Part shown: piece by piece, positions 1 through 6,964 of the stretch
How positions within the stretch are numbered: the stretch's first letter is position 1
Layout of the letters: every line of letters begins with the position of its first letter
Assembly: GCA_964540605.1 (NCBI GenBank)
Contig: CAZINM010000033.1
Span: forward strand, 1-12,143
Length of the DNA: 12,143 bases
From: CAZINM01 sp964540605
GTDB lineage: Bacteria; Patescibacteriota; Dojkabacteria; SC72; JAHDCA01
Direction of reading: 5' to 3'
Notes under the pieces: model-generated
What the model was told of the DNA's origin: nothing
The model's input: only the letters and a program-made list of their open reading frames with translations
Database searches by the model: none
Made by a program: the position numbers and the translations under genes

Positions 1-1164
1 CATGTTGATTCTTTCGCTGATCCAGAAGTAGATTGTCGAACTTGTAAGAATAGAATGAAGGCAGATGAACTCTTAGATCCTTTTGGAATAAAAGAAGCTG
101 ATAGAATGCCATTATATGAAATTAACAAGCACATAAATGAATTAAAAGAAAAAGGGCTATTAAAATGCAATAAATGTGGAGGAAAAGATCTTACTGAAGC
201 AAAACAATTTGACCTATTGGTAAAATCTAACCTCGGATCCCCTACTTCTGCACTATCTGAAGAAAATGTTGTTTATCTTAGGGGAGAAACCTGCCAAGGT
301 ATATATCTTAATTACAAGAATTACATGCAAACAATGAGGGTGAAATTACCTTTTGGTATTGCCCAAATTGGAAAAGCTTTCAGAAATGAGATCGTGGCTC
401 GTCAATATGTTTTTAGAACAAGGGAATTTGAACAGTGTGAAATGCAGTACTTTGTACATCCAAGTATCATTAATGAAAAGTATGAGTATTGGAAAGAGGA
501 AAGATTAAAATGGTGGAAAAATGTCTTAGCAATAGATGAGGATAGGCTTCAATTTAAAGATCATGAGAAATTAGCTCATTACGCTAGTGCAGCTGTTGAC
601 ATCACTTATCAATTTAAATGTTTAGGTGATCAGTTTGCAGAAGTTGAAGGTATTCATCAAAGAGGAGATTGGGATCTTTCAAGACATCAAGAATATTCTA
701 AAGAGAATATGGAATATTTCGACCAGGATAGAAACGAAAAATATGTTCCTCATATCATGGAAACTTCTGGTGGATTAACAAGAATGGTTTTGGCTGTTTT
801 AGATAACGGCTATACAGAGGAGACACTAGAGGATGGTACTACAAGGGTTGTGATGAAAATATCACCAAAGATTGCACCAGTTAAAGCTGCTGTATTTCCA
901 TTAGTAAAAGATGAAAAACTTATAAAAGTTGCAAAAAATATAACTGAACAGTTACAGGATAGTATTATGGTAGAATATGATGAAGCTGGTAGCATTGGAA
1001 AAAGATATCGAAGACAAGATGAGATCGGTACCCCAATGTGTATTACAGTAGATTTTGATTCGTTAGAAGATAATTCTGTTACTATAAGAGATAGAGATAC
1101 CCTAGCCCAAGTAAGAGTACATATAGATCAAGTAAAAAATGAGGTACTAAAAAGAATTGGTTAA
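1..1164 (+). CDS. glyQS: Glycyl-tRNA synthetase, single-chain class II type (5' end outside window)
   Basis: This enzyme charges tRNA-Gly with glycine in the cytoplasm. The frame is open from base 1, so the start lies upstream; the first ATG at 55 is internal, because the codons before it encode the first Cys-x-x-Cys (DCRTC) of the zinc-binding insertion and the second (CNKC) is at about 166-177. The glycine-site segment reads RGETCQG at 280-300, where the family usually has RPETAQG. Class II motif 2 follows with FRNE at 379-390 and REFEQCEMQYF after it. Motif 3 is METSGGLTR, ending at about 783. The anticodon-binding domain fills the last third, from about 874. About 387 codons are visible, so roughly the first quarter of a normal protein is missing. 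This is the single-chain dimeric type, unrelated to the two-subunit GlyQ/GlyS enzyme. The gap to the next gene is 58 bp. Family assignment is very secure. Confidence 0.96.
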   Translation, partial: HVDSFADPEVDCRTCKNRMKADELLDPFGIKEADRMPLYEINKHINELKEKGLLKCNKCGGKDLTEAKQFDLLVKSNLGSPTSALSEENVVYLRGETCQGIYLNYKNYMQTMRVKLPFGIAQIGKAFRNEIVARQYVFRTREFEQCEMQYFVHPSIINEKYEYWKEERLKWWKNVLAIDEDRLQFKDHEKLAHYASAAVDITYQFKCLGDQFAEVEGIHQRGDWDLSRHQEYSKENMEYFDQDRNEKYVPHIMETSGGLTRMVLAVLDNGYTEETLEDGTTRVVMKISPKIAPVKAAVFPLVKDEKLIKVAKNITEQLQDSIMVEYDEAGSIGKRYRRQDEIGTPMCITVDFDSLEDNSVTIRDRDTLAQVRVHIDQVKNEVLKRIG

Positions 1165-1222
1165 AAATATTAAAACTAGGAACGCTTAATAAAATTAAAT
1201 TATTTTTTAATAAAGCTGAAAA

Positions 1223-2896
1223 ATGACCACTAAGATACTTCAGGGGCTAAATTTTGAAAGCACCTACTCTATTGTAAAAATTGAGTGTGATGTAGTTCCT
1301 GATACTAGACTTCTAGATCTTGTAAGGTCGTATCATCCTATTTTCTTAAAAAGCTACTCTGTTGATCAAAACACGATAATAATTGAAACCAAATTACCAC
1401 AATTATGGCGAGAATCAGCTCTTGCTTTAAACAAATTAAGTAAAGGTGAATGGGATTACGAGCAAGCTAAAGAACAAATTCTCTCACATGTCATTAAAAA
1501 CCAGATCTATTCAATGTCAACTATCTTAGTTTTAGAGGCAGCACACGAATTAGGTTTTGAAACAACACAGATATTTTATCGAGAAGATCTTAGTTCACAA
1601 AATAATGGCGAGTCATCCCATTGGGATAGATATTACAGAATTGGTGTAGGTAGAAACTCAGGAATATCATACTCCGCAGGTACAAATAAAGACTCGATGG
1701 TTGCAATAAAAACACAAAGAGATAAGAAAATGACAAATCTGCTTGTAACGATGCTATCTTTACCTATAGCTAAATGGGAGATCATTAACTCAGAAGAAGA
1801 TTTAGATGAGATTTTTGATAAATATGAGAAGCCTGTAGTTATAAAACCGACAGGTTTAACTCAAGGAAATGGTGTCACAACAAATATCTATGATATTGAA
1901 CATGCAAGAAAAGCTTACAATTACGCAAACGAGATGCTAAATACAAAACTTAGACCTACCTGGCAAAAAGGTATTATGATCCAAAAACAGGTCAAAGGGG
2001 ATGATTACAGGTTACTTGTTATTGACGGTAAATTAGCTGTTGCAACAAAAAGAGTTCCAGCTTTTGTTGTAGGTGATGGAAAATCAACAATAAGAGAATT
2101 AATAGATCTAACAAATACAAATCCACGAAGAGATCTAAGTAACCCAGCTCATATTTTAAAGCCTATACAATTTGACAAACCTCTCGACGAGTTCTTAGGT
2201 GAGCAAGGTCGAACACTAGATGATGTTTTACAGAAAGATGAAAAACTGTTTGTTAGAAAAGTTGCAAGTATGAGCCAAGGTGGTATAACAGAGGATTTCA
2301 CAAACAAAGTACATCCTCATATCAAATATATTGCAGAATCGGTAGCTTCAAGTATTCATGCAAATGTGGTTGGAATTGATGTTATTTGTCTAGATATATC
2401 TCAACCTTTAACAGAAGATAATGGCAGTTTTATCGAGATGAACACTATGCCTGAGATATACCTTAATGCTTATCCAGTGATTGGGGATCAACATGAAGAG
2501 ATCGGTAAAAAAATAGTTAACGCAATAATAAAGAATACTGAAAAGGTCAGAAAGATCGTGGCTGTTGGTAAAGACCTTTCAGAACTTAATGAGTTTTTAA
2601 TTAATAATGGATATTTTAATGATGATTCAAGGGTTGGAGTACTATCGGATGGTGTTATTTATATAAATCGTGAGAAAATAACCGATAAAAACAAGATGAT
2701 CCATAACTGTGTACAATCATTAAAATTAAATGCTTCACTCTCAACAATTGTTTTACATTACAAAGATTTTGATGAAATTCGTGAACTTGGATTCGGCTTT
2801 GATAGTATTGATCTTTTAATAACTGACAAAGTGTGTGAGAAAGTTGATGAATATAAGAATAATGGCCTGATAGATCAAATTGCGAATTGGAATTAA
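1223..2896 (+). CDS. Cyanophycin-synthetase-like ATP-grasp ligase with decayed C-terminal Mur-ligase remnant
   Basis: Likely an ATP-dependent amide ligase that activates a carboxylate as acyl phosphate. Residues 1-165 match the N-terminal domain of cyanophycin synthetase (MSTILVLEAAHELG, then YRIGVGRNSG). Residues 166-440 are an ATP-grasp domain with its key parts intact: lysine in VVIKP (208), glycine loop TGLTQGNGVTTNI (210-222), DYRLLVIDGK (261-270), RVPAFVVGDGKSTIREL (277-292), SQGG (351-354), and metal ligands E405 and N407 in FIEMNTMPE. Residues 441-557 align with the start of the CphA Mur-ligase domain, but the P-loop (normally TGTNGKTTT) is replaced by VAVGKDLSELNEF, and the protein stops near 557 residues whereas CphA usually has about 870-900. 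The ATG at 1223 has no Shine-Dalgarno. The next gene begins 26 bp downstream and encodes a second ATP-grasp enzyme, so the two probably share a transcript. The actual substrate is unknown; a CphA2-like dipeptide polymerase is one precedent. Confidence 0.85.
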   Translation: MTTKILQGLNFESTYSIVKIECDVVPDTRLLDLVRSYHPIFLKSYSVDQNTIIIETKLPQLWRESALALNKLSKGEWDYEQAKEQILSHVIKNQIYSMSTILVLEAAHELGFETTQIFYREDLSSQNNGESSHWDRYYRIGVGRNSGISYSAGTNKDSMVAIKTQRDKKMTNLLVTMLSLPIAKWEIINSEEDLDEIFDKYEKPVVIKPTGLTQGNGVTTNIYDIEHARKAYNYANEMLNTKLRPTWQKGIMIQKQVKGDDYRLLVIDGKLAVATKRVPAFVVGDGKSTIRELIDLTNTNPRRDLSNPAHILKPIQFDKPLDEFLGEQGRTLDDVLQKDEKLFVRKVASMSQGGITEDFTNKVHPHIKYIAESVASSIHANVVGIDVICLDISQPLTEDNGSFIEMNTMPEIYLNAYPVIGDQHEEIGKKIVNAIIKNTEKVRKIVAVGKDLSELNEFLINNGYFNDDSRVGVLSDGVIYINREKITDKNKMIHNCVQSLKLNASLSTIVLHYKDFDEIRELGFGFDSIDLLITDKVCEKVDEYKNNGLIDQIANWN

Positions 2897-2922
2897 TTTG
2901 TAAATAAATTGTTTACTCAAAA

Positions 2923-3876
2923 ATGATGAAATACCTTTACATCGAAAAAAGGCAGAGAGCGAAGAAAGATAATTGTGAATTATCCCAAAGGGCAAGCAGA
3001 ATAAAAGAAGAATTTGAGAAACTTAATATTGATCACGATATATTTCATCTTGATGAAGTTGCAATATTGATCTCTTCCTCTGGATTATCTATCTCTCTTC
3101 CTCAAGGTAAAACTTTTTTTGAATATACTCATATAATTTTTGGTGGTCACTCTCTAGGCACAAATGAGTATGAGATTAAAAAAACAATAATTAAGCTTAT
3201 AGAGAAATGGAATCAAGATCACCCAAACAATCAAATAAAAGTTCAAAACAAGAAAATGATCGATCTTATGCCTTTTTATTCAAAGATAGATGTTGCGAAC
3301 CTTTGTATCAATAATAACCTACCCCATTTGAGTACATATTACTCAACTGCCGGAGATTATAAGGCAAATTTAGGTCCTCTAACTTATCCCATTGTCGTAA
3401 AACATATCAATGGTGTAAATGATCTTGTCTTGATCGATGGAAAGGAAAAGATCAAGAAGAATGTTTTCTTAGTCAAGAATGAGAATGATTGGGAGCAGGA
3501 GAGATTAAAGGATAAAAATTTAGCTGACTACTTCATACAGGAGTATTCACCAGTTGGTGAGGATTATAGGATCTTTCTTACAAAAGAGAAAATAGTTGGC
3601 GGATGGAAAAGAGTATCTCCAAAAGATAATTTTATGACAGTCACGAAAGGTTCGGAATATTATTACTACAACGAGCCAAACAACGAGATCACAGATCTTT
3701 GCAATAAAGCTAGGTCGGTATGGCCATTCGATTTCATGGCACTTGATCTTATATACAAGGATGATAAACCTTATGTTTTAGAATTTAGCTTACATCCAGG
3801 ATTTCATGCTTACGAAACAAAATGTTCAAATGGGGAGCCAGTAAATGTCGCTAAAGCAATCATTGAGGCTTTTTAA
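2923..3876 (+). CDS. RimK-like ATP-grasp ligase with altered nucleotide loop
   Basis: A 317-residue ATP-grasp protein, probably joining an amino acid or carboxylate to an amine with ATP. The N-terminal part (1-110) looks like a pre-ATP-grasp Rossmann-type domain (MKYLYIEKRQR, THIIFGGHS). Then come MIDLMPFYSKIDVANLC (112-128, where the ATP-grasp fold normally begins), lysine 160 in YPIVVK, the hinge QEYSPVGEDYRIFL (206-219), MALDLIY with D275, and VLEFSLHPGF (285-294). Two departures stand out. The small-domain loop before VFLVKN reads GKEKIKKN, not a glycine-rich GxxGxG form. The usual E-x-N metal pair is E287-x-S289. ATG occurs twice in a row at the start (2923 and 2926); either may be used, and no Shine-Dalgarno decides it. 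It lies 26 bp after the cyanophycin-synthetase-like gene, suggesting a shared pathway. The substrate is not recognisable. It may be a weakly active or specialised ligase. Confidence 0.8.
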   Translation: MMKYLYIEKRQRAKKDNCELSQRASRIKEEFEKLNIDHDIFHLDEVAILISSSGLSISLPQGKTFFEYTHIIFGGHSLGTNEYEIKKTIIKLIEKWNQDHPNNQIKVQNKKMIDLMPFYSKIDVANLCINNNLPHLSTYYSTAGDYKANLGPLTYPIVVKHINGVNDLVLIDGKEKIKKNVFLVKNENDWEQERLKDKNLADYFIQEYSPVGEDYRIFLTKEKIVGGWKRVSPKDNFMTVTKGSEYYYYNEPNNEITDLCNKARSVWPFDFMALDLIYKDDKPYVLEFSLHPGFHAYETKCSNGEPVNVAKAIIEAF

Positions 3877-3939
3877 TACTTAGGATCTCACTTTCAAGTA
3901 TAAACCCAAATAATTAATAACGATCTAATAACTTGGTAA

Positions 3940-5103
3940 CTACTTCAACTTATCGAACACCTCTTTATATTTCTTTTCAGATGGAACTATCTCTGGTTTT
4001 GGAATTAAGCCTTCATCAACCCATTTAACTTGCTCAAAACTAATCTTTCCTGCAAATAGCTTCCTATACAAATTCTTATCATCATTACATTTCTTCCTTA
4101 CCTTCTTGAAACCTCTGAAATATGCAATATCCTTGCAATACAAACCAGGCATCGAAGTATCACCCAATCCCCTTTTTACCCTATAAACTAAATCAAAAGC
4201 CTCTTTCTTCTTGTTAAATGAGAGGGCTGCATTGTAGAGCTCCCTGAACGATAACTGCTCTCCTACATGTAAAGCCCAGATCTTTGCTGCACCTTTCTTT
4301 AGATCTTTATATCTCATCACTCCCATGACCTCTTCAGTATATGTTGCCAGACCTTCTTCTACATCAAGATAATTTGCCAAATTCGGTTTAGATAATGCAT
4401 CGAAACCAGTTTTCTCACCATTATAGGATCTCATTATATGAACCATTTCATGAACAATGCTCTTTTTTAGATCTTGAAGTGATCTTTTAATATTTTTATC
4501 CATCAATATCTCTTTTCTTTTTACTGCAACTTTCATTCCACTGGCATGAATATTCATAGACTCGTTTATTGTCCAATCATATAACCCATATGAATTCAAA
4601 ACTAACTCGAAAGCATGTTTAACCCCATCGTATTCATACTTTGGCTCATCTTTTCTTTCTTTTTCTTTAAGTTCTTTCTGCAAATTGTAACCTTTAACAT
4701 TATTCCTCAAGATCCTGCAAGCATTTCTAAATAATATTGGCGATGGCTTTTTAAATCTATTTTTTGATATTTTTGTAAAATGGAGATTATCGCCAACAGC
4801 GTTAATAAGATCATCCATGTTAATTTTTGCTTCTATCAATTCAAGATAAAAATCACTTATTCTTGGATCGACATCAACGATCTTTACAATTGATGACAAC
4901 TCTTTCAAGATCTTCTTATTTCTATTTTCAGGAATTCGATACTCGAAATATGGATTGTAAGTATCTGAATTGAAAAATTTCCTTTTCTCAGCTTCGAGAT
5001 TTGTAGGAGTGAATATCATGGAGGTAGGTAATCTCAATTCATTAAGAAGTTCTGTCACCTCGTTCAGTTTTATTTCTTTTCTGTTTTTATTAGAGAATAA
5101 CAT
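3940..5103 (-). CDS. DUF1704 / MATCAP-type zinc metallopeptidase
   Basis: A 387-residue protein with a zinc-peptidase motif HEMVH at 218-222 and, 27 residues later, EEGLA at 249-253, which matches the 'QEGLA motif' of the DUF1704 family. Family members include the eukaryotic microtubule-associated tyrosine carboxypeptidases (MATCAP, KIAA0895-like). Past the active site, the segment VYRVKRGLGDTSMPGLYCKD then IAYFRGF (about 306-332) also resembles the family core. No signal peptide or membrane segment is visible, so it is probably cytoplasmic. Bacterial members have no firmly established substrate; a carboxypeptidase or other protease role is inferred from the fold. It lies 38 bp downstream of the methyltransferase gene on the same strand, probably in one transcript. 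An AGGA nine bases before the ATG is the only weak Shine-Dalgarno candidate in the window. Family call is good; function is open. Confidence 0.8.
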   Translation of the reverse strand: MLFSNKNRKEIKLNEVTELLNELRLPTSMIFTPTNLEAEKRKFFNSDTYNPYFEYRIPENRNKKILKELSSIVKIVDVDPRISDFYLELIEAKINMDDLINAVGDNLHFTKISKNRFKKPSPILFRNACRILRNNVKGYNLQKELKEKERKDEPKYEYDGVKHAFELVLNSYGLYDWTINESMNIHASGMKVAVKRKEILMDKNIKRSLQDLKKSIVHEMVHIMRSYNGEKTGFDALSKPNLANYLDVEEGLATYTEEVMGVMRYKDLKKGAAKIWALHVGEQLSFRELYNAALSFNKKKEAFDLVYRVKRGLGDTSMPGLYCKDIAYFRGFKKVRKKCNDDKNLYRKLFAGKISFEQVKWVDEGLIPKPEIVPSEKKYKEVFDKLK

Positions 5104-5141
5104 ATATTTATATCCTATAAATTACCACCAATCCTACAATA

Positions 5142-5837
5142 TTAAGGTTTATAGTACAACCCTAGAATATGCAATCGTAGTTTTTCGAATCTATCTTTCA
5201 TAACGGTCTTATGCCACAACCATGCGAGAGGTTTAGTTATCCAACAGAAACCTAAATACTTTGGATCATCATTATAAATAAATCGTAATTTCCTAAAACC
5301 GTTCTTTTTAATTAATATATCATCAATATCTTCCTCACTATTCATCATATAGTAAGCTGGGAATGTATCTTTATCCGCTCTTTTATATAGGATCTTATTT
5401 ATAAATGCATGAAGCTTTTGAGGAATGATCGAAGAAGCAAAAGCAAACCACCCATCAATATTTGGTGCAATGAAAATAAAATATCCACCTTTTTTTAGTA
5501 CCCTATTTATTTCTGAAGCAAATTTCTCAGGCTCTTTGATATGTTCCAAAACCCAGGCGGATGTAATAATATCTACCGAAGCATCGTCCAGTGGCATATC
5601 ATTTAGATCAGCAAAGATCTTTTTATCGATCAGTTTGTTTTTGTTTAATCCTTCCCTATCTTTATCTACACCTAGAACTAACTTACACTTTTTATATTCT
5701 TTCTCCAGGATAGTACTATGACCACACCCAGCGTCAAGTAATATGGGCTCCTTATTATCCTGTTTAAGTCGATCTATCGCATAATTAACCAATTCAAGAT
5801 AAGGCTCATAAATATTTATATCTTCAGGACATATCAC
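5142..5837 (-). CDS. Class I SAM-dependent methyltransferase (Methyltransf_11 type)
   Basis: A 231-residue soluble methyltransferase that would transfer a methyl group from S-adenosylmethionine. SAM motif I is LLDAGCG (33-39), followed by the acidic ribose-binding residue in VLGVDKD (D58), then DASVDIITSAWVLEHI (85-100) and the post-motif segment NRVLKKGGYFIFIAPN (111-126). These are typical of the UbiE/Methyltransf_11 group, which acts on lipids, quinones, sugars or other small molecules. The target cannot be read from sequence. The start is GTG at 5837: an in-frame stop lies ten codons upstream with no ATG between, and the next methionine (81) is past motif I. mreB ends 73 bp upstream on the same strand and the metallopeptidase starts 38 bp downstream. 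No DNA-methyltransferase motif (NPPY, DPPY or a PCQ-type motif) is present. Confidence 0.88.
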   Translation of the reverse strand: MICPEDINIYEPYLELVNYAIDRLKQDNKEPILLDAGCGHSTILEKEYKKCKLVLGVDKDREGLNKNKLIDKKIFADLNDMPLDDASVDIITSAWVLEHIKEPEKFASEINRVLKKGGYFIFIAPNIDGWFAFASSIIPQKLHAFINKILYKRADKDTFPAYYMMNSEEDIDDILIKKNGFRKLRFIYNDDPKYLGFCWITKPLAWLWHKTVMKDRFEKLRLHILGLYYKP

Positions 5838-5910
5838 AATGATTAGGAAAAAAGAAATAATATATGTTTATCTGGCACGATACAATTATATTAATTATAA
5901 GAACATCAGA

Positions 5911-6918
5911 TCATCCACGAGTTAATGTTACGCTACCACTGGCATAAAGTTCAAGTGCTGCTCCAGTTCCCTTTGCTACACAAAATATCGGCTCGTCTGC
6001 TACATGAGCTGGCACACCTGTTGCTTTGGTTAGCAATTTATCTAAATTTGTAAGCATTGCAGTACCTCCACTCATAACCATACCACGATCTATGATATCT
6101 GCAGCAAGTTCTGGAGGTGTACGCTCTAGGACAGATTTTATTGCTCCTATTATTTGATTCAAAGGCATTCTTATAGCATCTGCGATCTCATTCGAATCAA
6201 TGATCATTGATCTTGGCATTCCACCCGCAGCGTCTCTACCTTTTATCTCCATTGATTTCGGCTTCTCTACATGGATTGCTGATCCGATTTTCATTTTTAT
6301 ATATTCTGCAGTCTGTTCACCAATCAGAAGACTATGTTTTCTCCTAAGATATGCGATTATTGCCTCATTTAATGCATCACCAGCGACTCTAAGTGATGAA
6401 TACTCCACAACACCTCTTAAAGAGATAACTGCTATTTCTGAAGTTCCGCCACCCATATTTACGATCATATTTCCAGATGATGTTTCAATTGGGAGACCAG
6501 CACCAATAGCAGCTAATAACGGCTCCGGAACAAGGTGGATCTTTCTAGCTCCCGCTTGAGTTGCAGCTTTTAATACTGCTCTTCTCTCAACAGATGTTAT
6601 ACCAGCAGGAACACTGATCAGAACTTCTGGTTTGAATAACCTTGATATACCACCTAAAGATTTTGAGAAGAAATATTTCAACAAAGCCTCAGTAACTCTA
6701 GCATCAGCAATAACACCATTTCTCATGGGTCTTCTAACAATGATCTCGTCAGGTGTTTTACCAATCATCTCTTTTGCTTCAGAACCCACAGCTATTACCC
6801 TCATATCAGAAACACTTAGTGCAACAACTGTTGGCTCCACAAGAACCACACCCTTCCCTTCGAGGTAAACGACAGAATTTGCTGTTCCTAAATCAATACC
6901 CAATCTTTTTCCTAACAT
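5911..6918 (-). CDS. mreB: Rod-shape determining protein MreB (bacterial actin)
   Basis: MreB forms ATP-dependent filaments under the membrane that direct cell-wall synthesis and rod shape. The 335-residue length is normal. Phosphate-1 loop IDLGTANSVVY (8-18), RRPMRNGVIAD (62-72), the catalytic-region glutamate in VPEPLLAAIGAGLPI (130-144, E132), phosphate-2 loop VNMGGGTSE (153-161) and the adenosine motif VMSGGTAML (281-289) are all present. The phosphate-2 loop begins with Asn at 154 (codon AAT, plus-strand 6457-6459) where MreB and actins normally have Asp. mreC and mreD are not next to it; the methyltransferase gene follows 73 bp downstream and a PEGA-domain envelope protein is transcribed divergently. 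A consensus TATAAT ends six bases before the ATG, which suggests a leaderless mRNA. The identification is certain. Confidence 0.97.
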   Translation of the reverse strand: MLGKRLGIDLGTANSVVYLEGKGVVLVEPTVVALSVSDMRVIAVGSEAKEMIGKTPDEIIVRRPMRNGVIADARVTEALLKYFFSKSLGGISRLFKPEVLISVPAGITSVERRAVLKAATQAGARKIHLVPEPLLAAIGAGLPIETSSGNMIVNMGGGTSEIAVISLRGVVEYSSLRVAGDALNEAIIAYLRRKHSLLIGEQTAEYIKMKIGSAIHVEKPKSMEIKGRDAAGGMPRSMIIDSNEIADAIRMPLNQIIGAIKSVLERTPPELAADIIDRGMVMSGGTAMLTNLDKLLTKATGVPAHVADEPIFCVAKGTGAALELYASGSVTLTRG

Positions 6919-6950
6919 GGTAGTATTATATATCCAAGAGAATTAATTAG
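6919..6950 (-). promoter_or_regulatory. Probable mreB promoter giving a leaderless transcript
   Basis: On the minus strand a perfect -10 hexamer TATAAT (plus 6925-6930) ends six bases before the mreB ATG, so transcription would start at or within a base of the A of ATG. No Shine-Dalgarno fits between them. The -35 region is weak (GTGCTA at 17 bp spacing matches TTGACA at three of six). The 46-bp divergent gap also has to hold the promoter of the PEGA gene, for which no good hexamers are visible. The -10 is seen directly; the start site is inferred. Confidence 0.5.
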
Positions 6951-6964
6951 CACCCATAAAACTA

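Noticed and set aside
1184..1216. Imperfect AT-rich inverted repeat (GCTT...AAGC) between the glycyl-tRNA synthetase and the CphA-like gene
   Set aside because: The stem has several mismatches and few G-C pairs, has no T run after it, and ends six bases before the next ATG, so neither a terminator nor an RNA switch can be supported.
5142..5837. The methyltransferase as the source of GATC methylation
   Set aside because: It has the small-molecule/lipid type SAM motifs (LLDAGCG, LKKGGYFIF) and no DNA-methylase catalytic motif such as DPPY or NPPY.
6200..6868. Plus-strand open frames opposite mreB, and similar frames opposite the methyltransferase, metallopeptidase and glycyl-tRNA synthetase
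   Set aside because: They overlap strongly conserved genes on the other strand and show no domain or motif of their own; they are shadows.
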